Origin: Fimenecus sp052169395
Lineage (GTDB): Bacteria; Bacillota; Clostridia; Oscillospirales; Acutalibacteraceae
Reading direction: 5' to 3'
Assembly: GCA_052169395.1 (NCBI GenBank)
Contig: JBQNCN010000002.1
Coordinates: forward strand, 124,001-188,000
Length of the DNA: 64,000 bases
Shown here piece by piece: positions 9,340 through 17,437 of this stretch. A program made the position numbers and the translations under genes. Under the pieces are notes generated by a model. That model had not been told where the DNA came from. It did no database searches and saw only the letters and a list, made by a program, of their open reading frames with translations. How positions within the stretch are numbered: the stretch's first letter is position 1; each line of letters opens with the position of its first letter.

Positions 9340-10349
9340 TTGTGCCTCCTGACATATTCCGCAATAAGCTTTGCACAGTCTTCAATATCAGAAACACTGC
9401 AAACCTCGATATCCGTATGCATATATCTCTGCGGGATTGAAACAAGCGCTCCTCTTACTCCGCCTCTTGTTAAAATCATTTCGTCCGCATTAGTTCCCGT
9501 TCTTCCGTTCATTATTTCAAGCTGATATGAGATTTTACTTTCTTTTGCTATATCCTTAAGCTTTTTACACATTTCAAAATCAAGAACGGGTGAAATTCCT
9601 ATCATCGCTCCCTTTGAAAGCTCCGCACAGTCCTTGGAAGAAGAACCCGGTGCCAGTGCAAAAGAAACATCAACCGCTATAAGTTCATCGGCATTTTCAA
9701 TATAACTCGCCGTTTTTGCACCGCCCTGAGTGGTTTCCTCCTGTGAAGAAAAGACAAAACTTACGCTTAAATCATAAGTTTCATCATTTTCATATAGATA
9801 CTCCATAGTCTTTAAAAGTACGGCACAGCCCGCCCTGTCATCAAGCGCACCTACAGAAATGCAACCGTTCAGAAGTTCTGAAAACGAACTGTCAAAACTT
9901 ACGCTGTCGCCTACAGAAATAAGTGCTTCCGCTTTTTCCTTTGAAAGACCCGTGTCTACATAGAGAGCGTCAAGGTCAAGACAATCCTCATTCTTATCCT
10001 TTTCAAGATGGGGCGGTACGGAGCCGATAACACCTCTCACATCTTTTTTGCCGTGAACACACACACACTTGCCCGCAACCTGTCTTCTGTCAATTCCGCC
10101 CTGCTTACAGACTCTTAAAAAGCCGTCTGAAATTTCACAAACCGCAAGACCTATTCTGTCGGTATGAGCGTCAAGCAGAAGTTTTTTTCCGCCTTTGCCC
10201 CGCCTTTTTAAAATAAAACTGTTAAGGCTTGTTCGTTCAAGCACTCCATACGGTTTTGTAAGCTCGGAAAGCACCTCAAACATTTCATGTTCTCTTCCTG
10301 AAACAGCCGACACCGCCGTAAGTTTTTTCAATATTTCAATTGTATCCAT
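9336..10349 (-). CDS. M42 family metallopeptidase, divergent paralogue
   Basis: A 337-residue second M42 peptidase. The start MDTIEILKKL at 10349 is preferred because GGAGTG lies 6 nt upstream; an ATG 17 codons earlier lies inside a hairpin overlapping the galK stop and has no SD. Motifs: DAHTDRIGL (DAHMDEVGF in the neighbour), GALDDRAGC, SSQEETTQGGA, IAVDVSFALA and RYMHTDIE. The metal ligands are kept, but substitutions around the first motif and the final HTD (HSS in the neighbour) suggest a different peptide preference. It overlaps the next M42 gene by 4 nt. Confidence 0.9.
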   Translation of the reverse strand: MDTIEILKKLTAVSAVSGREHEMFEVLSELTKPYGVLERTSLNSFILKRRGKGGKKLLLDAHTDRIGLAVCEISDGFLRVCKQGGIDRRQVAGKCVCVHGKKDVRGVIGSVPPHLEKDKNEDCLDLDALYVDTGLSKEKAEALISVGDSVSFDSSFSELLNGCISVGALDDRAGCAVLLKTMEYLYENDETYDLSVSFVFSSQEETTQGGAKTASYIENADELIAVDVSFALAPGSSSKDCAELSKGAMIGISPVLDFEMCKKLKDIAKESKISYQLEIMNGRTGTNADEMILTRGGVRGALVSIPQRYMHTDIEVCSVSDIEDCAKLIAEYVRRHK

Positions 10350-10364
10350 TTTCACTCCGTGAAA

Positions 10365-10382
10365 AAGTCCCTTTCGGGACTT
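10365..10382 (-). terminator. Hairpin at the galK stop codon
   Basis: Perfect 7-bp stem AAGTCCC/GGGACTT around a GAAA tetraloop, then TTTC. It includes the galK stop codon and lies just before the SD of the next M42 gene. The T-run is short, so it may be a weak attenuator or mRNA processing/stability element rather than a full terminator. Confidence 0.5.
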
Positions 10383-11661
10383 AAATTTCAACTCCGCCAA
10401 ATTTTCTTATCTCAAGTTCTTTACAGGAATCTTTGCCGAATACCGTCTCGATTTTTTCACGATATTCACAAACAAGCTCATTGGGAACAAAAGCCTGAAT
10501 GGTCCCTGCAAAACCGCCTCCATGAACACGCCATGCACCTTTTCCCTTTAGGATTTTTTCAGAAAGTGCAAGCGCCACCGACATATTCTGCTCATCCTTA
10601 AATTTTGTGCTGAAAACATTTTGATTATACATAAAGGAACTTCTTCCGGATGCAATAACAAGCTCTTTAAATACATCAAAATCTCCGACGTTAAGTGCAG
10701 CCACCTCTTCGGAAACCCTTGCGTCATCCTCAAAGAAATGAATTGCACGAAGCACGGCTCTTGCACCTGCCCGTTCTTTTACCTTTTGAATATTCGCATA
10801 AAATTCATCGGGTGAAACATCTCTTAAAAAGCTTTTTCCAAATACGCCCGCCGCCTTTACCATATCATTTTTAACATCCGCATAGTCATCGGTAAGGTCG
10901 GAATGATTCCCGCCGGTATCCACAACACAAAGAGTGTAACCTGAAGATTCAAAATCAAAATCAAGCTTTTCAATTTTAGGATTTTTAATATCCTCAAAAT
11001 CAATTGTAATAAAATTTCCGTAGGATGATGCCATCTGATCCATAAGCCCTGACGGCTTTCCGAAATATTCGTTTTCAGCGTATTGTGAGGCAATGGCAAT
11101 TTCTTCGGGAGTAATTTTTCCGTCATTAAAAAGATAATTCACCATAGTGCCCACAAGCACCTCGAACGCGGCAGAACTTGAAAGTCCCGAACCTGAAAGC
11201 ACATTGCTCATTGTAACCGCATCAAAGCCGCCCACCTTGTAGCCTGCATTTTTAAGTGCAGCCAACACACCTCTTACAAGCGCCGCAGATTTTCCGATTT
11301 CATCCTTATGCACCGTGAGGTCATTTATTTCAACAACATCCTGGTCATAGCCTTTACTGTGAATTCTGACAATTCCCTCTTCATTTAAAGATGCCGCCGC
11401 TATCGCGTCAAGATTTACCGCAGCTGCAAGAACTCTTCCGTGTTGATGGTCGGTATGATTTCCGCCAACTTCGGTTCTTCCCGGTGCGGAAAAAAGTCTT
11501 ATCGTTCTTTCAGCTCCATAATTTTTTCCGAAAAAATCCAAAAGCTCCGCATATCTTACTGTCTGCTCCTCTACTGCGGCATCCTTTGGATAAACCCTTT
11601 TAAGTCTTAGTGAAAAATCAGGTGTTCTGATATTTTCTCTTAAAGCTTTTGCTGTAAACAT
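10381..11661 (-). CDS. galK: Galactokinase
   Basis: A 426-residue GHMP kinase converting galactose to galactose-1-phosphate with ATP (Leloir pathway). Signature GRTEVGGNHTDHQHG, the GHMP ATP-loop SGSGLSSSAAFEVLVG and the C-terminal WRVHGGGFAGTIQAF are all present; the length is a little above E. coli GalK (382). No galT or galE is adjacent, so the rest of the pathway must be elsewhere. It is the first gene of the leftward run that ends with mnmE; the upstream spacer (about 310 nt) holds only the terminator of the preceding gene and AT-rich sequence. Confidence 0.95.
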   Translation of the reverse strand: MFTAKALRENIRTPDFSLRLKRVYPKDAAVEEQTVRYAELLDFFGKNYGAERTIRLFSAPGRTEVGGNHTDHQHGRVLAAAVNLDAIAAASLNEEGIVRIHSKGYDQDVVEINDLTVHKDEIGKSAALVRGVLAALKNAGYKVGGFDAVTMSNVLSGSGLSSSAAFEVLVGTMVNYLFNDGKITPEEIAIASQYAENEYFGKPSGLMDQMASSYGNFITIDFEDIKNPKIEKLDFDFESSGYTLCVVDTGGNHSDLTDDYADVKNDMVKAAGVFGKSFLRDVSPDEFYANIQKVKERAGARAVLRAIHFFEDDARVSEEVAALNVGDFDVFKELVIASGRSSFMYNQNVFSTKFKDEQNMSVALALSEKILKGKGAWRVHGGGFAGTIQAFVPNELVCEYREKIETVFGKDSCKELEIRKFGGVEI

Positions 11662-11912
11662 CTATATCTCCATTTTAATTATTTTTATACAGTTTAATTT
11701 TATCACGCTGCGTCTTTTTTCTCAATAGCTGAACCGAAAAGGAAATATACACTGCCTGTTCATAAAACTCCTGTTTTAATTATTGATTTGAAATTCTACT
11801 TAAAATCTATAAAATATGCTTTACATCGCCATTTTTCACATAATAATCTTTATCAGTTGCTGATTTCATTCTTAATTTAATTTAAACAATAACATTTTAA
11901 AATCAAAAATAT

Positions 11913-11941
11913 AAAAAATGGACCCTTCAAATGAAGAGTCC
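11913..11941 (-). terminator. Terminator of the anchored-protein pair
   Basis: Minus strand GGACTCTTC-ATTT-GAAGGGTCC with one G·T pair, followed by ATTTTTTA, 30 nt after the stop of the gene ending at 11972. Confidence 0.85.
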
Positions 11942-11971
11942 GTTTGATAAGCTTTAAAAAGATGTTACTTA

Positions 11972-13060
11972 TTAATATTTAAAGTCGGTATATTCACCCT
12001 CAACATGTAAGGCACCTGTGCCGTTTACCGTTGTCTTGACGAATGACTTGCCTACATTCATTGTAAGAGGATTTACGCTTGCATCATATGCATACTTTAC
12101 AGCTGTTACCTTGCCGTCTTTTATTGTGATTTCAACATCACAAGGACCATAGGTTGCGTTCATCTCATTAACCGTACAATCAACTCCGAAGCCGCCGATT
12201 TCCTTTTCGATCATTGATTTTGTTACAAAGTCATTTGTAAAGTTTGTGAAAGCCTGTCCGTCACCGTCTTCAGGAGCTTTTGTAGTTGCGGAAAGCGTGA
12301 ACTTGTAAGTATCGCCGTCTATCTTAAGTTTACCCAAATCATCAGCCTTGAGATGTGTTTCTATAAGCTTATAACGTGAAAAATGATAATATTCTTTGCT
12401 TTCATCATTAGGATCTCTTAAATTTGCTCCTGCGGGAACATCAATATCATCGGTATTTCCCTTTGCTCCAAGGAAACCGCCTACAACAGAGTCAAGATTT
12501 TCACCTTTTGCGACGCCTGAAATAATTGTATTAAGAATACCTGTTGCATTACCCACATTGATAGGATCTGTAATTCTACCGGTTCTTTTCCAGTGATAAC
12601 CGACCTTTGAAGCTGCCGCCATAGCCTTGTTAATGGTTTCAGCAGCAGTTGCCGCATCCGAAGAAGCGGAAGATCCGCCTGATGATGAGTTTGGACCCGG
12701 CGCCGCAGTTGTCTGCTCCGTATTTGAAGAACCGCCTGAAGATCCCCCTGATGAACCGCCTGATGAACCGCCTGTTGATGAAGTTGTTTGCCTTGCTGTT
12801 GTTGTGGTCTTGCTGTCGTCCTCACCTGCCATCTTGCCCGCATAAGTCTTTGCACCGTAGGTAATGCCTATTGTAAGCGCAAGAGCGCAAAATATTGCCC
12901 AGAAACGCACCCAACCGTTTGAACGACGAATTTTCTTCGCTTTCTTTTCTTCAGCTGTAAGCTGGGGTCGTTTGCTCGCCTTTGCTTCGGCCTTTGCCTG
13001 CTTTGCCTCAGCCTTTGCTTCAGCCTTAGCCTGCTTTGCCAAATCTTTTTCGTCTGCCAT
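11972..13060 (-). CDS. Membrane-anchored protein with Ser/Gly/Thr linker and unknown extracellular domain (paralogue 2)
   Basis: I do not recognise the family with certainty. A 362-residue protein laid out as a Lys/Ala-rich cytoplasmic head (about residues 1-45, tandem K-A-E-A units likely to be a charged helix), one transmembrane helix (about 50-70), a Ser/Gly/Thr-rich linker with four GGSS units (about 85-135), and an extracellular domain of about 225 residues. That domain shares with the neighbouring gene VGNATG, IISGV, GGFLGAKG, FTNDFVT, a YGPC motif and a final EYTDFKY (EYSNFSY). It contains two cysteines that could form a disulphide. The two genes are tandem paralogues with a 44-nt gap and a shared terminator. 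A surface sensor or adhesion role is possible but not shown. Confidence 0.75.
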   Translation of the reverse strand: MADEKDLAKQAKAEAKAEAKQAKAEAKASKRPQLTAEEKKAKKIRRSNGWVRFWAIFCALALTIGITYGAKTYAGKMAGEDDSKTTTTARQTTSSTGGSSGGSSGGSSGGSSNTEQTTAAPGPNSSSGGSSASSDAATAAETINKAMAAASKVGYHWKRTGRITDPINVGNATGILNTIISGVAKGENLDSVVGGFLGAKGNTDDIDVPAGANLRDPNDESKEYYHFSRYKLIETHLKADDLGKLKIDGDTYKFTLSATTKAPEDGDGQAFTNFTNDFVTKSMIEKEIGGFGVDCTVNEMNATYGPCDVEITIKDGKVTAVKYAYDASVNPLTMNVGKSFVKTTVNGTGALHVEGEYTDFKY

Positions 13061-13104
13061 TATTTTCCTCCAAAAGATAATCGGAAATTATTTCCCTATA
13101 AAAA

Positions 13105-14100
13105 TTAGTAGCTAAAGTTTGAATACTCCGCTTTTACCTCAAAAGCGCCCGTACCCTTTGTCGTCGCAAAAAGAACCTTAACGCCGAGAGAATTTACCTT
13201 TGCGGTGTAATTATACTTCATTGAAGTGAGTTTGCCGTCCTCAATCGTCATCTCAACATGGCAAGGACCGTAATCCGCATCCATATCCTTAATGCCGACG
13301 GCGCCGCCAGGAATGAGTTTTGAAACCTCTTCGCTTATCATTGAAAGAGTTACAAAGTCATTTGTAAATCTTGAAAAGCCCGAATTGTCAGCTTCAGGAT
13401 TTTTAACCTGATTCAAATCGAACGAATAGTTGTTTCCGCTGACATTTAAATTCTGTAAATCGTCCGCCGTAAGCTTTGACTGCTTAAGAGCATACTGTGC
13501 CCAGTGGTAACAATCCTTGTCGGGTTCATTAGGATCGGGAGGAGTCTGCCCCGCCTTGACATCAATTGAAACCGTATCTCCTTTTGCTCCCAGGAAGCCG
13601 CCGATAACACTGTTAAGGTTTGCGTTCGGGTCAACTCCCGAAATAATCTTGTCAAGTGTGCCCGTTGCATTTCCTACGTCAACCGCCTCGGTGATTCTGC
13701 CCGTTCTTGTCCATTTATAGCTTGCACCTGCAGCCTTTGCCATTGCGGAGTTGATTGTATCAACCGCCGATGCGCTGTCGCCGCCCGATTTGGCATCGGT
13801 TTTTGTGCCGCCTCCGGTTTGTGCACCGCCGTTTCCGCCTTGAGATGAGGAACCGCCGCTCACGCCCGAATTCTGCTGTCTTTGCTGACCTGAGCCGCCC
13901 TGTAAAGAACCGCCGCTCGCCACAACGGTCTGAACCTTAGGTGCCGGTTTAAAAGCTATAAGAGCAACCGTAAAAACCAAAACTATTGAAATAAACCATC
14001 CGAAAGCCTTGATAAAGGTCTTTCCGAATATGCTTCTCTTGGTCTTTTTACGCTCAAGCTTTTCAGCACGCATTTCAGGTGTCATTTGTTTTTTTGACAT
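13105..14100 (-). CDS. Membrane-anchored protein with Ser/Gly linker and unknown extracellular domain (paralogue 1)
   Basis: A 331-residue tandem paralogue of the next gene with the same plan: a short basic cytoplasmic head (MSKKQMTPEMRAEKLERKK), one transmembrane helix (about 31-51), a Gly/Ser/Gln linker (about 60-112), then a domain of about 215 residues with WTRTGRITEAVDVGNATG, IISGV, GGFLGAKGDT, FTNDFVTLSMI, DADYGPCHVEMTIEDGKL and C-terminal EYSNFSY. The cysteines align with those of the paralogue. The function is unknown. The head is much shorter and lacks the K-A-E repeats. It is transcribed leftward; the 150-nt AT-rich gap upstream separates it from pspC. Confidence 0.75.
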   Translation of the reverse strand: MSKKQMTPEMRAEKLERKKTKRSIFGKTFIKAFGWFISIVLVFTVALIAFKPAPKVQTVVASGGSLQGGSGQQRQQNSGVSGGSSSQGGNGGAQTGGGTKTDAKSGGDSASAVDTINSAMAKAAGASYKWTRTGRITEAVDVGNATGTLDKIISGVDPNANLNSVIGGFLGAKGDTVSIDVKAGQTPPDPNEPDKDCYHWAQYALKQSKLTADDLQNLNVSGNNYSFDLNQVKNPEADNSGFSRFTNDFVTLSMISEEVSKLIPGGAVGIKDMDADYGPCHVEMTIEDGKLTSMKYNYTAKVNSLGVKVLFATTKGTGAFEVKAEYSNFSY

Positions 14101-14254
14101 AAGAGACCCTCTTTTACTTAATTTTAAAGATAATACGCCTTGCGTATTCTATTCATTTTATAATTTACAATAAAAGAGTTCAAAAGTCAATCAAATTTTG
14201 TGATATTTTTCATAAAGATTGATTATTTGTTAATTTTTATCACGGAAAATAAAT

Positions 14255-14458
14255 TTATACCGTATAATCGGAAGTCGGCATAATTGCCGCCGCAATAAAA
14301 TAAAGTATGAGGCCGCCGAAACCTCCCATAAAAAATGAGATAACGGAAAATACAAGTCGAACAAGAGTGGAATCAACTTCAAAATATTCAGCCAAGCCGC
14401 CGAGAACACCGAGCCACATTTTATCGCTAGAGCTGCGATATAACTTTTTTTCTTTCAT
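14255..14458 (-). CDS. PspC-domain membrane protein
   Basis: A 67-residue PspC protein: RSSSDKMWLGVLGGLAEYF, then DSTLVRLVFSVISFFMGGFGGLILYFIAAAIMP, the classic short PspC domain with its membrane helix. PspC proteins act in envelope-stress (phage shock) responses, but no PspA or PspB gene is in the window. SD AAAGAGGT precedes the start. It is divergent from the aro genes, with its own promoter. Confidence 0.88.
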   Translation of the reverse strand: MKEKKLYRSSSDKMWLGVLGGLAEYFEVDSTLVRLVFSVISFFMGGFGGLILYFIAAAIMPTSDYTV

Positions 14459-14485
14459 TTTTTTACCTCTTTATTTATTTTTTAT

Positions 14486-14515
14486 ATTATAACATCTATA
14501 TAAAGGACTTTTCAA
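14486..14515 (-). promoter_or_regulatory. Promoter of pspC
   Basis: Minus strand TTGAAA (14515-14510), 18-nt spacer, TATAAT (14491-14486), about 25 nt before the ATG at 14458. Confidence 0.6.
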
Positions 14516-14520
14516 CTTTG

Positions 14521-14549
14521 TTTACAAAACAACAGGGTTTTGTTATAAT
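14521..14549 (+). promoter_or_regulatory. Promoter of the aro/P-type ATPase-like/GGDEF operon
   Basis: TTTACA (14521-14526), 17-nt spacer, TATAAT (14544-14549) preceded by TGT (extended -10). Confidence 0.7.
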
Positions 14550-14615
14550 TTGTAAATATATATAAAGTTGTTTGATTATTCAACAATATTTCTATAAACA
14601 ATTTTGGAGAGATTT

Positions 14616-15845
14616 ATGTACGGACTGCTGGGAAAAACTTTAAAACACAGCTTTTCACCTGAAATTCACGCTGAATTCGGGAATTATCCATATACTCTTT
14701 TTGAAATTCCTGAAAATGAGCTGGACACTTTTTTTGAAAAAAGCGAATTTGACGGACTTAACATAACCGTGCCTTATAAAAAAAACGTGCTTAAATATCT
14801 TGACGCAATCTCAGACAGTGCAAGAAAAATAGGTGCGGTAAACACTATTGTAAAAAAAGACGGAAAGCTCATCGGGTACAACACCGACTATCACGGCTTT
14901 AAAAGTCTTGTAAGGCTCTCAGGTGTTTCAATAAAAAGCAAAAAATGCCTTATTTTCGGTACGGGCGGTGCGGCGGAAACCGCAAAGGCCGTTCTCTATG
15001 ACCTCGGTGCCGAAAGTGTCGTTTCGGTTTCAAGAACAGGTGCTGTAAATTATCAAAACTTAAAGATGCATTACGACACCGATATTATAGTAAACGCAAC
15101 GCCCATGGGAATGTATCCGAACAATCTGACCGCTCCTACGGATATTTCAGGCTTTTTCAGACTCTCGGCGGTTTTTGATATGATATATAATCCTCTTAAA
15201 ACGGAACTTGTTTTAAAAGCGGAGGAAATGGGGGTAAAATCGTTCGGCGGACTTTTTATGTTGACGGAACAGGCAAGAAAAAGTGCGGAGCTTTTTCTTG
15301 ACAAAAAAATTGATATTCAAAAAGGACTTGATGTATATAACAAACTGCTTTTAAAAAAACAAAACATAGTTCTTGTCGGAATGCCCGGTTCCGGAAAAAC
15401 CACAATTGCACGGGTGCTGGCAAAAAAACTCTCAAAAGACTTTGTCGATACCGACCTTGAAATAGTAAAAAAAACAGGCAAAAGCATTGAAGAAATTTTT
15501 GAAACGGGAAACGAACTGATTTTTAGAAATTATGAAAGCAGCATTATAACCGCAGTCGGAAAAAAAACAAATCAGATAATCGCCACAGGCGGCGGCGCCG
15601 TTACCATACAAAAAAACAAGGCGGCACTTCGTCAGAACTCGGTTGTGGTTTTTATTGAAAGAGCTCTTTCAGAACTTGAGACAAACGGCAGACCTCTTTC
15701 AAAAACGGTTGACCTTGATTTCATGTATAAGAAAAGACTTCCCCTCTATGAAGATTTTTCCGATATTACAATAGAGGTTGCGGAAAATCCCGAAAAAACG
15801 GCACAGAAAATTCTTGACACCTTAAAGAGTATAAAAAGAGTATAA
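14616..15845 (+). CDS. aroE-aroK: Bifunctional shikimate dehydrogenase / shikimate kinase
   Basis: A 409-residue fusion performing two consecutive steps of chorismate synthesis: 3-dehydroshikimate to shikimate (NADPH) and shikimate to shikimate-3-phosphate (ATP). The start MYGLLGKTLKHSFSP is set by GGAGAG 5 nt upstream. Residues 1 to about 245 are AroE: GLNITVPYKKNVL with the catalytic Lys, NTDYHGF, the Rossmann GTGGAAET, NATPMGMYP and a C-terminal LTEQA. Residues about 250-409 are AroK: GMPGSGKTT (Walker A), DTDLEI, FRNYESSII, ATGGGAV and RPLS. Both active sites look intact. The next gene, aroQ, starts 1 nt after the stop, so three shikimate steps are in two genes. Confidence 0.95.
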   Translation: MYGLLGKTLKHSFSPEIHAEFGNYPYTLFEIPENELDTFFEKSEFDGLNITVPYKKNVLKYLDAISDSARKIGAVNTIVKKDGKLIGYNTDYHGFKSLVRLSGVSIKSKKCLIFGTGGAAETAKAVLYDLGAESVVSVSRTGAVNYQNLKMHYDTDIIVNATPMGMYPNNLTAPTDISGFFRLSAVFDMIYNPLKTELVLKAEEMGVKSFGGLFMLTEQARKSAELFLDKKIDIQKGLDVYNKLLLKKQNIVLVGMPGSGKTTIARVLAKKLSKDFVDTDLEIVKKTGKSIEEIFETGNELIFRNYESSIITAVGKKTNQIIATGGGAVTIQKNKAALRQNSVVVFIERALSELETNGRPLSKTVDLDFMYKKRLPLYEDFSDITIEVAENPEKTAQKILDTLKSIKRV

Positions 15846-15846
15846 A

Positions 15847-16281
15847 ATGAAAATTCTTGTTATAAACGGTCCCAATCTTAATCTCTTAGGACTTCGTGAA
15901 CCTGAGCTTTACGGCAAAAACAGTTATGCCTCACTTTGCACTGAAATAGAAATGTTTTGTAAAAAAAATAAAATAAACTGTGAAATTTTTCAAAGCAATT
16001 TTGAAGGTGAGATAGTTGAAAAAATTCAGAGCGCCTATCAAAATTTTGACGCTGTTGTGATAAATCCCGCCGCCTATACTCACACATCCGTTGCAATTTT
16101 GGATGCTCTCAAGGCGGTTGCCCTTCCCGCCTGTGAAGTACATTTAACCGACATTGAAAGCCGTGAGGATTTCAGACGACACTCTTTCATTTCTCTCTAT
16201 GCGGAAAAGCGCTTTTGCGGAGAAGGCTTTAACGGTTACCTTAAAGCTTTGGAGTACTTAAACAAAAAATATGCAAAATAA
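15847..16281 (+). CDS. aroQ: Type II 3-dehydroquinate dehydratase
   Basis: A 144-residue dodecameric type II dehydroquinase. MKILVINGPNLNLLGLREPELYG is the family N-terminus and carries the catalytic Tyr. INPAAYTHTSVAILDAL holds the substrate-binding Asn/His region and EVHLTDIESREDFRRHS the catalytic His area. It supplies the AroE substrate encoded by the preceding gene. It overlaps the next gene by 11 nt. Confidence 0.97.
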   Translation: MKILVINGPNLNLLGLREPELYGKNSYASLCTEIEMFCKKNKINCEIFQSNFEGEIVEKIQSAYQNFDAVVINPAAYTHTSVAILDALKAVALPACEVHLTDIESREDFRRHSFISLYAEKRFCGEGFNGYLKALEYLNKKYAK

Positions 16282-17437
16282 ACCTAAACCTAAAAGAAAA
16301 TCCTATTATAAAATGAGTCGGGTTTTTCCCACGGGAAAGACCGGTTTCAGCTATGCCATAGGCGAAAGTCGCACGCTGCTTTTAAAAGAAAAAAGGCAAC
16401 GTAGAATTTTTGCCGTCTTTCTCGCTTTTGTTTTCATTGTTTCAATCTTCTCTTTTCTCGTTATAAACAAAATCACGGAAAAACCTATTGATGACGGAGG
16501 TAAGTTTTCACAGGGCGAAAGCATAAAAGCTCTTTATATGAGCCGCACCGTATTTTACGGCGACACCTCTCTCGACATATTCAAGGCGGAGCTTAAAAAA
16601 CACGCATGCAATGCGGTTATGATAGATTACAAGGATGAAAACGGCTATATCTATTTCAATTCACAAAACAAAACCGCCGCACAGATAGGTGCTTTTGAAA
16701 GATACAACCCGAATGACGAAAAAATTCTTGAGGATTTCAAAAATGAGGGATACAAGATAATTGCAAGAGTCTGCTGTTTTGCAGATCCGCTTGCCGCCTC
16801 TCACATAAGCGGCGCTCCGGTGCTTGATAAAAAGGGAAATATCTGGTTATCCGATTCCGCCATAAACGGCGGCGCCTCATATCTTGACCCGTATTCAAAA
16901 GAAGCGAAAAAATATTTAAAATCTATAATAGGAGATGTCGCAAGAACAAAGCCGGATATGATTTTTCTGGATAAAATCGGATTCCCCGACGGAAAAAATA
17001 TAGAAAATGCCGCATTTGCGGGTGAACTTGGCGGAACCTCCACACGCTACCAGACACTTTCGGATTTTGTAAAAGAAATACGCTTGGAAACTGCCGGCAT
17101 AAAACTCGGCGTTCTTATGACGGCGGGGCAGGCGGTAAACGGCTCCGACGCTTTCGGAGGCTCGCTCTTTGATTCCGGCGCCGACTTCTCGGTTGTGGAC
17201 TTTCGTGCTAAAAATCACAAAAAAGGTGAAAAATTCGGAGATTACACGGTAAATGAAAACTCTGAAACTCCGCAAATCGCTTCAGCCGCCTCGATTATAC
17301 TTTCAAAAAAGCTGAAAAAAAACTATGAAACAAAAAAAATGGCGGGTCTTTATGACACGGCAAAGGCAATCGACTTCGGCGCAATGGGAGAAATAAGGGA
17401 TATCATCCTTGTAAACGGAGAAAACGAACTCAAATGA
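16271..17437 (+). CDS. Putative glycoside hydrolase (DUF4015-type TIM barrel), membrane anchored
   Basis: A 388-residue protein with a basic N-terminal segment of about 45 residues, one membrane helix (about 46-66, IFAVFLAFVFIVSIFSFLVI) and an exported domain of about 310 residues. The domain resembles the DUF4015 'putative glycoside hydrolase' family: YMSRTVFYGD, CNAVMIDYKDENGYIYF, IARVCCFADPLAA, a GGASYLDPYSKEAKKYL motif and PDMIFLDKIGFPDG, in the order of beta/alpha-barrel strands. No substrate is known. It overlaps aroQ (11 nt) and the next gene (4 nt), so it is co-translated with unrelated neighbours. Confidence 0.75.
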   Translation: MQNKPKPKRKSYYKMSRVFPTGKTGFSYAIGESRTLLLKEKRQRRIFAVFLAFVFIVSIFSFLVINKITEKPIDDGGKFSQGESIKALYMSRTVFYGDTSLDIFKAELKKHACNAVMIDYKDENGYIYFNSQNKTAAQIGAFERYNPNDEKILEDFKNEGYKIIARVCCFADPLAASHISGAPVLDKKGNIWLSDSAINGGASYLDPYSKEAKKYLKSIIGDVARTKPDMIFLDKIGFPDGKNIENAAFAGELGGTSTRYQTLSDFVKEIRLETAGIKLGVLMTAGQAVNGSDAFGGSLFDSGADFSVVDFRAKNHKKGEKFGDYTVNENSETPQIASAASIILSKKLKKNYETKKMAGLYDTAKAIDFGAMGEIRDIILVNGENELK

